From contig CACZQT010000286.1 in assembly GCA_902783295.1 (NCBI GenBank), positions 1 to 7,599 of the forward strand: DNA of 7,599 bases, written 5' to 3'. This DNA is from an uncultured Lachnospiraceae bacterium (lineage in GTDB: Bacteria; Bacillota; Clostridia; Lachnospirales; Lachnospiraceae). Below are positions 1 to 6,658 of this stretch, in pieces. The notes under the pieces are model-generated. The model did no database searches, had not been told where the DNA came from, and was given only the letters and a program-made list of their open reading frames with translations. A program made the translations under genes and the position numbers. How positions within the stretch are numbered: the stretch's first letter is position 1; every line of letters begins with the position of its first letter.

Positions 1-1103
1 ACATTTCAATCAAGGATTTTATCGAACTGGGGTTTGAACTTGGTGACGCCTGTGATGTTGTCCTTGAAAATAATCTGTACCGTTATGAGTTCAAATCAGT
101 TCCTTTCTATAACGGCTATTATACAAAAACAGGAGATCCGCTGCTCTGCGCTTATGGCTATGCCATAAAAGAAAACAGAGGAGACGATTATCAGTACACC
201 AGAACCGATTATCCCTATCTTCGTTTCTGTTTCAACAACAGGGAAATGTGGAATCTGCTGCATCTTACAACTGACATGAAATGCACCATCACGCTGGTTG
301 AGCAGAGCGGTTACGAATACGAACAGAAGCTTGCAGGCGGCCTGATGTACAGCAAGGATTTTGAAGACTACGAAGCGAAAAACGGTATTTCGAGGGAAGA
401 AGTTTTCGCTAACTTCCGGGCTGTACGTTCTGATGCCATGAAAGAAAACGTTCTGTTCAGATCGGCTTCTCCATTTGACAATATCAATAACAGAGCTCCC
501 TATGTTAATGCACTGGCGAAGGCGAATGGGATCGATTATGTTTTGAATCTGGCTGATTCCCAGACGAAGATTGATACGTATAAAGAGACTGATGTATGGT
601 CGGAGCTGGACTATTCTCAGATGCTTCTTGATAATGATCAGGTCTGCCTGATGGCCATGTCCGCGGCTTATGAAGGTGCAGCCTTTCAGTCGGCGCTTGT
701 CAACGGACTTAACAGTGCACTGACTCACAATGCGACAAAGATTCTGTTCCACTGTACAGAAGGAAAAGACAGAACAGGTTTTGTAGGCTTAGTCCTGGAG
801 GGGCTCTGCGGTGCTTCCTATGAGGAAATGCTGAATGACTATATGGTGACCTACGATAACTATTATAACCTCACAGAAGCGTCGGACAAAACAGCGTATG
901 ACTATATTGTGGAACTGAAATTCAACGATATGGTTAACTATCTTCTGACTTTTGATTCTTCCCTGGAAGCAAAGGGAGACGGTACCTATGACCTGGCCGG
1001 CGTGACGCCGGAGAATTATGCAGCAGCAGCCGGCAGCCTTCTTTCAAAAGCCGGAATGAGTGATGAGAACCTTCAGGCTTTGACCGCATTGCTGAAAAAG
1101 TAA
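1..1103 (+). CDS. Tyrosine/lipid-phosphatase-like protein, 5'-truncated by window edge
   Basis: The frame is open from the left edge (first full codon at base 3), so the gene starts upstream; ATG 246 is an internal Met, not the start. The 366 visible residues have two parts. Residues 1-115 or so (FIELGFELGDACDVV, then FYNGYYTKTGDPLL) resemble the C-terminal domain of SAM hydroxide adenosyltransferases, recognised by eye and less certain. Residues about 125-366 are a protein-tyrosine/lipid phosphatase of the Y_phosphatase3 type: an early FRSASP motif (R153) and the P-loop HCTEGKDRTG, with nucleophile C251 and phosphate-binding R257 in the CX5R pattern. The Lys-Asp inside the loop is typical of bacterial dual-specificity and phosphoinositide phosphatases such as MptpB and LipA. 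Family members in Clostridia are often exported, but the N-terminus needed to show that is missing. Catalytic residues look intact. A terminator follows 13 bases after the stop, so this ends its transcription unit. Confidence 0.85.
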   Translation, partial: ISIKDFIELGFELGDACDVVLENNLYRYEFKSVPFYNGYYTKTGDPLLCAYGYAIKENRGDDYQYTRTDYPYLRFCFNNREMWNLLHLTTDMKCTITLVEQSGYEYEQKLAGGLMYSKDFEDYEAKNGISREEVFANFRAVRSDAMKENVLFRSASPFDNINNRAPYVNALAKANGIDYVLNLADSQTKIDTYKETDVWSELDYSQMLLDNDQVCLMAMSAAYEGAAFQSALVNGLNSALTHNATKILFHCTEGKDRTGFVGLVLEGLCGASYEEMLNDYMVTYDNYYNLTEASDKTAYDYIVELKFNDMVNYLLTFDSSLEAKGDGTYDLAGVTPENYAAAAGSLLSKAGMSDENLQALTALLKK

Positions 1104-1116
1104 ACTGGTCAGAGCA

Positions 1117-1146
1117 GCCCTCCGTAAACACGGAGGGCCTTTTTTA
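1117..1146 (+). terminator. Rho-independent terminator after the phosphatase gene
   Basis: A perfect 9-bp stem, GCCCTCCGT (1117-1125) pairing with ACGGAGGGC (1130-1138), encloses an AAAC tetraloop and is followed by CTTTTTTA. It starts 13 bases after the phosphatase stop codon and separates that gene from the promoter of the next one. Confidence 0.93.
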
Positions 1147-1213
1147 TCGCAGAGCGCACGGTCATGTAAGAATAATGTCGCACCTTCTGTGACTGATTTG
1201 CACAGAATGAAGC

Positions 1214-1242
1214 TTTCTTTCATGGTTTGATTGTGGTATGAT
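1214..1242 (+). promoter_or_regulatory. Candidate sigma-A promoter with extended -10
   Basis: TATGAT at 1237-1242 is preceded by TG at 1234-1235, giving the extended -10 pattern TGnTATGAT, which can compensate for a poor -35. The hexamer at the right distance (TTTCTT, 1214-1219, 17-bp spacer) matches consensus only weakly. Transcription would begin near 1249, about 40 bases before the TTG start of the large secreted protein, within the intergenic gap that follows the terminator. Confidence 0.55.
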
Positions 1243-1277
1243 TTTACTCTGAAGAAAAAGGCTGCAGAATAATACTC

Positions 1278-1283
1278 AGGAGG
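1278..1283 (+). promoter_or_regulatory. Shine-Dalgarno site supporting TTG start 1291
   Basis: AGGAGG lies 7 bases before TTG 1291 and is followed by a purine-rich AAAGAAG. It is much stronger than the GGGGGA stretch 3 bases before the alternative ATG 1378, so it favours the TTG start even though the signal peptide begins at the ATG. Confidence 0.7.
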
Positions 1284-1290
1284 AAAGAAG

Positions 1291-4200
1291 TTGAGGAAAG
1301 AATGTTTAGCGGCAGAGGGAAGAATCATAGGGGACATTCACAGAGGAAGATGCACAGACGTTCTCTTCGGGGGACTGATGCGGAAATGGCTGTTATATGC
1401 AATGTGCATTCTCCTGTTCATGTCTGCGGTTGTTTCCGCGCCTCCGGTCCGGGCGGAAGAACTGAGCCGGGACGCGGCGATCACTGCCGGCTATGATGTA
1501 TATGCAGCCTGGTATCTGCGAAACCAGAGAGATTATCGAAGCATCATAGAGTACGGCGGAATTACCGATGAGCTTTTTGATAATGTGAACAGTCTGATCT
1601 GGCAGAGCGAACTGCTGGCATGGAAAACAGCTAATTTTTCTCTGAAAAATGCACTGAATGCCAACGATAAAGAAATAGGCTATTACGAGACAAAGCTATT
1701 GAATATTCTGTACAGCACCATGTCCGAGGACTGCACTCCGGTGTGGTTGAAGGCCTATCATGGAATCTTTGAAAATGCTGACGATATTGCAGAGGCGCAG
1801 AGCGCCGGCACGGTCAAAAACATTTTAGATCTGGCAGAGACCCCCATAGAGCAATCCGTGATCTATAATCTGGATATATATACGGACACGGATACTGTAA
1901 ACCAGTATATTAAAATTCTGGGGGATTTGCCGGATTACAAGCTCGCCATGGAGAAGGTTTCCGACGTCACGAAATACTTCAGCTATTGTAAGACATTTTC
2001 AGATCTTCTGATCAGGCTGGAAAAGATCAATATGCTTGTCCGGCAGCAGACGGAGATGAAATGGCTGCTGAACGATATGAAAGGAATGACAGATTACAGG
2101 AACAATCCTTCCATGACGGTTGCCCTAGATGATTTTGCGGCTGCCTTTTCCGGCGAACTGACCGAAAACCAGATCGATGCTATCTTCACTGCAAATACTG
2201 CTTTCTCTGTCCTGGAGCAGGAACTCTCGGACCTGCTCTGGAAAAAGTTTCTTTTAACACTGGGGAAATACGGCGTAGCCATAAAAGTGGGACAGGGCTT
2301 CGGAAAAATGGAGGCAGATATCCTTTTCAATACCAGTGAGGTGATTGTACAGTTTTACCAGCTGGAAGCAATGATGAATCTGGAGAAGGTCTTCCGCCAG
2401 GAAGTGTATGACCGGGAGGCAGCCTTCCAGGCGGATCCCACGCCGGAAAATGCAAGAAAGTTTCTCTATGCTTTTTGTATGATGCTGAACGCCTATCAGG
2501 AAGGCGCGGACACAGTTGCTGCTTATCTGGATGCGTCCTGGAACGAAGGCGCTTTCAATGATGTGCGGGGGTTCATCGAGCGCCTGCAGAAGCCGCTGCG
2601 GGACCTGGTCGGAGATAAGAGCGGATATGAGACCTACGATGAAGACCGTGCCTTTGTGCTTCGGCTCAAGGATAACCTCGGGAATTATATGTCGGATTAT
2701 GAGCGCATTGTGTACAACAGTTATACGGAGGAACTTCTGCTGCGGCCGGAGCTTGGCTATGAGATGCTGGACTTCACACGGGTGGAGGGTGATATTATCA
2801 ACTCAGAGAATGCACCGGCAGAGCTGCGGACAATGCAGTTTGACGGTGAAAATGCCATTGTCTCATGGGATGTAACCTTCCAGGGGCAGTATATCTTTCC
2901 CGGGGATCTCACGCTGGAATCGGGACATCTGGATCTGAACTGTTTCCGTACAGTGGTGCAGGGGGATCTGTATATCAATAAAGGCAGGCTGGATCTTAAC
3001 GGAAACGTGCTTACCGTATACGGTAATATTTACCACCGTGGGGGAGAGGTGAGGCTTGGCGAAGGCAGTATCATCTGCGCCGGTGATTATTTGATGACAG
3101 GTGCTGACTCGGATCTGACACCGGGACGGGAGCGGTATACAACTAGTATGGGTACCCTGTACATGACCCATGGATGGGATACAGTAACTGTCCGGGGAAG
3201 GATGATCTGGAATTCCATGATCAATCACGATGAACCTGTGCTGTCTGCAGGCACACTGAATGTGTCCGGTGATCTGCAGAATTTTGGAAACGGGCGTCTT
3301 TCTCCCGCAGCAGAACATCTGACTGTTTTCAACGGCCATCAGAAACAAACGGTGTTTCATAATGAGTACTCCGAGTTCGGAAGTGTGCGTTTTGATAATC
3401 CGGATCTGGAATTCCGAAAGTATGTGAAGTGGAAGAGACTGATCGGTGCGCTGCCGGAAAACCTGAATGACGCCGCTTTGTATGACGACAGCCTTCCGGG
3501 TGCACAGGCTGAATCCGAAAAAATGGATAAAGGAAAGGATCCGGCTGGAATTCAGCCGGGACAGCTGGTGGAATTCGGAGAATTTGCGCCTTATGATGGT
3601 ATGGAGGGGACAGAACGGAAGCCTCTGCACTGGCTGGTGCTGGATCAGAAAGAGGATATGGCTCTTTTGCTGAGCGAGAAGGTATTGTTCGCTATGGTCA
3701 TGGACAATGGGCGGGAGTGGGATGAGACTCCTGCCCGATGGGATGACTGTACGATGCGTACCTGGCATCTGGTGGATTTTTGCGATCAGGCCTTCAACCT
3801 GGAGGAGCGGAGTGCCATTGTCAAAACGACGATCAAAAATGACCGGGAAGATACAGAGGATGGTGTATTCCTGCTGAGCCTGGAGGAAGTGGAGCGTTAT
3901 CTGCCTTCAGAAGAAGAGCGGATTGCCCATGCCACGACATCGGCTATGATTCGGGGCTGGCTGGATGTACGCGACGGTGACTGCGCCTACTGGTGGACCC
4001 GTACAGATGACGGGGACGGGCATTTTGTCTATGTGCGTCCGGACGGTCGAATCGATGAAAACGGAGAGGCTTCCACCTACAGCTTCTATGGAGTGAGGCC
4101 TGCCATGTGGGTCAGGGACAGTGGGCTGACCATTGTAACCGGTGAAGAGACAGAACAGCCGACAGAGTTTGTATCTGCATCAGGGGATCAGAGGGCCGCA

Positions 4201-4593
4201 GACCAGGCTTCAGCAGGTGAAAAGACACCGGAAGAGCGCCTGCTGGATATTTATGAAGGCGATGGAGATCTGCTGATTTTTTGCCCGGCTGATTACGACG
4301 GGGATGGTCAGGAGGAAGCCTTTGCCCTTCTGGGCCGCTATGATGACGAGAATTTTGACAACATGGCGGAACTGTGGTTTGTGAGCGGAGATTCCGTGAT
4401 ACAATGCGAAAGGGCCGGTGGATGTTATCCCTTCGACTGTTTTCTTACAGAGCAGGACGGACAACTGTGTTTCCAGGTGAGTGAAGGCTATTTTGGCAGC
4501 GGCGGAGCGCTGCGCTGGTGGGCGGTGAAAGAAAACAGGCCATATCTGCTTGGCGGAGAGTATATGCTTGAGGATCTGAATGTGGCAGATTAA
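1291..4593 (+). CDS. Large secreted multi-domain protein with beta-solenoid repeats, DUF6273 and C-terminal calcium-loop domain
   Basis: The cellular role is unknown. Numbering from TTG 1291, residues 30-55 (MRKWLLYAMCILLFMSAVVS, then APPVRA) form a Sec signal peptide with likely cleavage after A55. Residues about 57-515 are mostly amphipathic helix with no family I recognise. Residues about 525-715 are beta-rich, with repeats beginning with Gly at 538, 558, 578 and 598, as in a beta-helix. Residues about 755-945 fit DUF6273: HWLVLD, LLLSEKVL, MRTWHL, FLLSLEEVERYLP, YWWTRTDD and a closing YGVRPAMWV. Linkers rich in charged residues flank it. Residues about 985-1100 carry DYDGDGQEEAFAL (D1001, D1003, D1005), an EF-hand or VCBS/FG-GAP-like calcium loop seen in secreted clostridial proteins. 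There is no lipobox, LPxTG or C-terminal membrane helix, so free secretion or non-covalent wall attachment is inferred. ATG 1378 is the alternative start: it gives a standard signal peptide but has a poor SD. No terminator is seen after the gene. Confidence 0.88.
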   Translation: MRKECLAAEGRIIGDIHRGRCTDVLFGGLMRKWLLYAMCILLFMSAVVSAPPVRAEELSRDAAITAGYDVYAAWYLRNQRDYRSIIEYGGITDELFDNVNSLIWQSELLAWKTANFSLKNALNANDKEIGYYETKLLNILYSTMSEDCTPVWLKAYHGIFENADDIAEAQSAGTVKNILDLAETPIEQSVIYNLDIYTDTDTVNQYIKILGDLPDYKLAMEKVSDVTKYFSYCKTFSDLLIRLEKINMLVRQQTEMKWLLNDMKGMTDYRNNPSMTVALDDFAAAFSGELTENQIDAIFTANTAFSVLEQELSDLLWKKFLLTLGKYGVAIKVGQGFGKMEADILFNTSEVIVQFYQLEAMMNLEKVFRQEVYDREAAFQADPTPENARKFLYAFCMMLNAYQEGADTVAAYLDASWNEGAFNDVRGFIERLQKPLRDLVGDKSGYETYDEDRAFVLRLKDNLGNYMSDYERIVYNSYTEELLLRPELGYEMLDFTRVEGDIINSENAPAELRTMQFDGENAIVSWDVTFQGQYIFPGDLTLESGHLDLNCFRTVVQGDLYINKGRLDLNGNVLTVYGNIYHRGGEVRLGEGSIICAGDYLMTGADSDLTPGRERYTTSMGTLYMTHGWDTVTVRGRMIWNSMINHDEPVLSAGTLNVSGDLQNFGNGRLSPAAEHLTVFNGHQKQTVFHNEYSEFGSVRFDNPDLEFRKYVKWKRLIGALPENLNDAALYDDSLPGAQAESEKMDKGKDPAGIQPGQLVEFGEFAPYDGMEGTERKPLHWLVLDQKEDMALLLSEKVLFAMVMDNGREWDETPARWDDCTMRTWHLVDFCDQAFNLEERSAIVKTTIKNDREDTEDGVFLLSLEEVERYLPSEEERIAHATTSAMIRGWLDVRDGDCAYWWTRTDDGDGHFVYVRPDGRIDENGEASTYSFYGVRPAMWVRDSGLTIVTGEETEQPTEFVSASGDQRAADQASAGEKTPEERLLDIYEGDGDLLIFCPADYDGDGQEEAFALLGRYDDENFDNMAELWFVSGDSVIQCERAGGCYPFDCFLTEQDGQLCFQVSEGYFGSGGALRWWAVKENRPYLLGGEYMLEDLNVAD
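2902..3141 (+). repeat. Coding repeats: 20-residue beta-solenoid units inside the large secreted protein
   Basis: Successive units begin GDLTLESGHLDLN (residue 538), GDLYINKGRLDLN (558), GNIYHRGGEVRLG (578) and GDYLMTGADSDL (598), exactly 20 residues apart. Each has a G-[DN]-[LIY] turn followed by alternating hydrophobic residues. Later turns (GTLYM at 621, GDLQN at 660) continue the pattern less regularly. The DNA is not repetitive, so these are old protein repeats rather than recent duplications. The strict spacing suggests one solenoid coil per unit. Confidence 0.7.
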
Positions 4594-4594
4594 A

Positions 4595-4600
4595 TATAAA
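4595..4600 (+). promoter_or_regulatory. Possible -10 box upstream of the small gene (weak)
   Basis: TATAAA sits just after the stop of the large gene in an A-rich stretch. The best -35-like hexamer, TTGAGG at 4568-4573, is 21 bases away, which is longer than normal. Because no terminator separates the large gene from the next, read-through is an alternative. Listed only because a promoter here would make the downstream gene run its own operon. Confidence 0.2.
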
Positions 4601-4652
4601 AAACAATGGCGGGATCGCTGTTTCCCGGGAACTTGAATTCAGGAGTCAGAAT

Positions 4653-4901
4653 ATGCGTACATTAAGGATAACCGATCTGGAGGAGGAACTGGGACGGATT
4701 TACGGGAAAACGGAAGGCCATAGAGTTTATCAGACGATTGTTCCCGGTATCCTGGCTGATTTTCTGAAAATGGTCGGGCAGGCTTCTGCGGGGAAGCGGG
4801 TTAAGGAAGAGTATCATCTGGAAGATGGCCGTGGAACTATTATTCTTGAGACGGTAAAAACGTCCGGAATGCCGGATATCAGGGCGGAATTACGAAGATG
4901 A
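4653..4901 (+). CDS. Small hypothetical protein, 82 aa as read, probably 3'-frameshifted
   Basis: I do not recognise this protein. It starts at ATG 4653 with AGGAG (4641-4645) 7 bases upstream, a good SD. The sequence is soluble, with no signal peptide or membrane segment: a charged N-terminus (MRTLRITDLEEELGRIYGK), a hydrophobic helix-like stretch near residues 27-41 and a strand-like segment GRGTIILETVK near residues 59-69. The reading frame stops at TGA 4899, leaving 110 bases before the GTG start of the next gene, unlike the tight spacing downstream. The +1 frame through that gap is open and protein-like up to a TGA that directly abuts the next SD. The gene was therefore probably about 113 aa and has a one-base frameshift near 4885-4892. 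It precedes DDAH and may belong to the same operon. Confidence 0.6.
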   Translation: MRTLRITDLEEELGRIYGKTEGHRVYQTIVPGILADFLKMVGQASAGKRVKEEYHLEDGRGTIILETVKTSGMPDIRAELRR

Positions 4902-4995
4902 GCTCTGGAACTGCACGAGATTTCTGAATGTCTGTTCCGCAATGCATGAATACGCAGGAGTGGTTCACCGGCTGCAGGAGCACAACTTCAGATGA
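4888..4995 (+). other. Out-of-frame continuation of the small gene (putative lost C-terminus)
   Basis: In the frame one base ahead of the 82-aa reading frame, codons from about 4888 read NYEDELWNCTRFLNV, then CSAMHEYAGVVHRLQEHNFR, ending at TGA 4993-4995. That stop lies immediately before the AAAGGAGG of the following gene, a typical gene-end/SD arrangement. The composition (mixed aromatic, charged, helix-forming) looks like real coding sequence. Skipping one base near 4890 (GAA-T-TAC) would join RAE to YEDELW. Frameshift mutation, sequencing error, programmed +1 shift and chance open frame remain possible. Confidence 0.4.
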
Positions 4996-5003
4996 AAAGG
5001 AGG
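4996..5003 (+). promoter_or_regulatory. Shine-Dalgarno site that fixes the DDAH start at GTG 5012
   Basis: AAAGGAGG lies 8 bases before GTG 5012. The upstream in-frame ATG 4928 has no comparable SD, and the 28 residues it would add do not resemble the family. From GTG the protein begins (M)QKFSHAIVRKPCR, the usual N-terminus of DDAH-type enzymes. Confidence 0.88.
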
Positions 5004-5011
5004 ATCATCCG

Positions 5012-5788
5012 GTGCAAAAATTTTCACATGCGATTGTAAGAAAACCCTGCAGGGCCCTGGCGGAGGGAATATCTTCAGGGCTGTATCCGGGAAAACCGGA
5101 TTATGAACTGGCCTGCAGGCAGCATGATGCCTATATTCAGGCACTCCGCGAATGCGGTGTAGACGTTATGGTACTTCCTGCGGATGAAAGATATCCGGAT
5201 TCATGCTTCGTGGAGGATCCGGCGGTACTGACCCGCCGGTGTGCCATCATAACGAACCCAGGAGCCCTGTCCAGGAACGGTGAGAAGGAAGGAATTCTGG
5301 AAGCTGTCCGGCAGTTCTATCCGGAAGATAAAATCGAACGAATCCTGCCTCCCGGGACACTTGAAGGCGGGGATGTGATGATGGCAGGGGATCATTTTTT
5401 TGTCGGAAAGTCCGCCAGGACGAATGCAGAAGGAATCCGCCAGTTTCAGGAGATCCTTGAGAAATACGGGATGACCTGTACAGAGGTGGAACTGGAAAAG
5501 GTGCTGCATCTGAAAACGGGCGTGAATTACCTGGAAAATGACATTCTTCTGACTGCCGGGGAATTTGTGGATAAGCAGGAATTTATTTCATACCACAGAA
5601 TTGTCATTCCGGAAGAAGAGGCTTATGCCGCAAACTGCATATGGGTGAATGATACGGTTATTATTCCGGAAGGATATCCGGCTGTGCTGGATGCAGTCAG
5701 AAGCTGCGGCTACAGGACGCTTACCGTAGATACTTCTGAATTCAGAAAACTGGACGGAGGCCTGAGCTGCCTGTCCCTGAGATTTTAG
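5012..5788 (+). CDS. DDAH-like amidinohydrolase (dimethylarginine dimethylaminohydrolase family)
   Basis: The family is the amidinotransferase/arginine-deiminase fold. Bacterial DDAH hydrolyses N-omega-methylated arginines to citrulline and methylamine or dimethylamine in the cytoplasm. From GTG 5012 the protein is 258 aa, matching the roughly 254 aa of the Pseudomonas enzyme. Diagnostic segments occur in order: FSHAIVRKPCR (residues 4-14), CFVEDPAVLT (65-74, E68/D69 for substrate guanidine), LEGGDVMM (117-124, E118), GKSARTN (132-138), LHLKTGVNYLEND (165-177, catalytic H166) and GGLSCLSLRF at the extreme C-terminus (nucleophile C253). These correspond to Glu114, His162 and Cys249 of Pseudomonas DDAH with a constant offset of 4. 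All catalytic positions appear intact. A 15-base spacer separates it from the next gene, suggesting co-translation. The exact substrate (methylarginines, arginine or another alkyl-guanidine) cannot be read from the sequence; agmatine deiminase is unlikely by length and motifs. Confidence 0.9.
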   Translation: MQKFSHAIVRKPCRALAEGISSGLYPGKPDYELACRQHDAYIQALRECGVDVMVLPADERYPDSCFVEDPAVLTRRCAIITNPGALSRNGEKEGILEAVRQFYPEDKIERILPPGTLEGGDVMMAGDHFFVGKSARTNAEGIRQFQEILEKYGMTCTEVELEKVLHLKTGVNYLENDILLTAGEFVDKQEFISYHRIVIPEEEAYAANCIWVNDTVIIPEGYPAVLDAVRSCGYRTLTVDTSEFRKLDGGLSCLSLRF

Positions 5789-5803
5789 GCGGAGGAATGA
5801 AAA

Positions 5804-6619
5804 ATGATTCGGACGAGCGCAATTATTGCAGACGGAAGTTTTCCCTGCGCGACAGCAGTTCTGCAGGGATCTTGCAGCCGGACATTCCGCCAGGCGAAGG
5901 AAGCCGGCTATGACTGCGTCCAGCTGACCATCAGAGATGTTTCAGATTATGACGTCTTAGAGTGCCGCAGGCTGATGGAGCAGTACGGGTTGTCTATATC
6001 TGCAATGGCAACCGGCAGGGTATACACCGTGGACGGGCTGAGCATGGGATCTTCCGATGAGGAAAACCGGGCAGCCTGTGTGCAAAGGCTCAAAGAACTT
6101 GCGGATTTTTCCTGCAAGATCGGAAAACCTGCGGTCGTGATCGGAGCTGTGCGGGGCCTGTACAGGGATGCCTTATCTCCGGAGGAATATCACCGCCAGT
6201 TTGACCGGAGTGTGCAGGAAATCCTGGATTACTGCGAACCGCTGGGGGTTCCTGTTATCCTGGAAGCGGATGATCATCTGGAAGCGGACGCTTTCTGTGA
6301 TCCGAAAGAGACCTGGGAATATGTGCAGTCATTTCATTCTCCGGTTTTTCATATGTACCTGGATACCATGCATCTCTTCAATGAAGGACTGGATGCAGCT
6401 GAAGTAATCCGAATCTACGGAAAAGATATTTACTCCATTGATATTTCCGGCGAGAACCGTCTGTCTCCTGTTCTGTCGAAGATGGATTTCCGCAGGATTG
6501 CAGAGGCTGTCCGGGAATCCGGCTTTCAAGGTGTGCTGACATTCGAAATACCGCCGTCGCCGCCGGAAAACTCGGCGGAACAATCACTGGATTTTATAAA
6601 ACAGCTTCTGTCTTTATGA
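5804..6619 (+). CDS. Sugar phosphate isomerase/epimerase-like TIM barrel (AP endonuclease 2 fold)
   Basis: This 271-aa soluble protein starts at ATG 5804 with GGAGGA (5791-5796) 7 bases upstream, 15 bases after the DDAH stop. Its length and layout fit xylose-isomerase-like TIM barrels: QAKEAGYDCVQL early (residues 30-41), VILEADD (E154) at one strand end, MYLDTMHLF (D187, H190), YSIDISGENR (D213, R219) and LTFEIPP (E248). By eye these line up with D-tagatose 3-epimerase metal ligands Glu152, Asp185, His211, Glu246 and substrate residues His188 and Arg217 at a constant +2 offset. The exception is that the His211 ligand position is Asp213 here. The GxG after that motif is also absent. A divalent-metal isomerase or epimerase is likely; the substrate is unknown. 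Placement between DDAH and a transporter suggests a joint pathway. DNA endonuclease IV activity is unlikely, as several of its usual metal-binding histidines are missing. Confidence 0.8.
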   Translation: MIRTSAIIADGSFPCATAVLQGSCSRTFRQAKEAGYDCVQLTIRDVSDYDVLECRRLMEQYGLSISAMATGRVYTVDGLSMGSSDEENRAACVQRLKELADFSCKIGKPAVVIGAVRGLYRDALSPEEYHRQFDRSVQEILDYCEPLGVPVILEADDHLEADAFCDPKETWEYVQSFHSPVFHMYLDTMHLFNEGLDAAEVIRIYGKDIYSIDISGENRLSPVLSKMDFRRIAEAVRESGFQGVLTFEIPPSPPENSAEQSLDFIKQLLSL

Positions 6620-6658
6620 ACTTTGGAAAGGTGAAGCGTCAGGCGGAAGGAAGTACAG

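Noticed and set aside
96..752. Minus-strand open frame of 218 codons opposite the phosphatase gene
   Set aside because: It is antisense to the phosphatase domain and its preceding domain, with a composition typical of a complementary-strand shadow and no good SD context.
1207..1223. Inverted repeat ATGAA-N7-TTCAT overlapping the -35 region as a possible operator
   Set aside because: Only 5 bp per arm, easily expected by chance, and no second copy was seen elsewhere in the window.
1302..1496. Plus-strand 64-codon frame overlapping the start of the large gene
   Set aside because: The peptide is Arg/Gly/His-rich and looks like an out-of-frame reading; the overlapping frame encodes a clear signal peptide.
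2863..3768. Minus-strand open frame of 301 codons opposite the large secreted protein
   Set aside because: It lies wholly antisense to a well-supported coding region with recognisable domains, is rich in His, Ser, Pro and Ile as expected of a shadow frame, and matches no family I know.
4610..4631. Hairpin CGGGA/TCCCG and palindrome TTCCCGGGAA after the large gene as a terminator
   Set aside because: The stem is only 5 bp, the two structures exclude each other, and no T-run follows, so it does not qualify as an intrinsic terminator.
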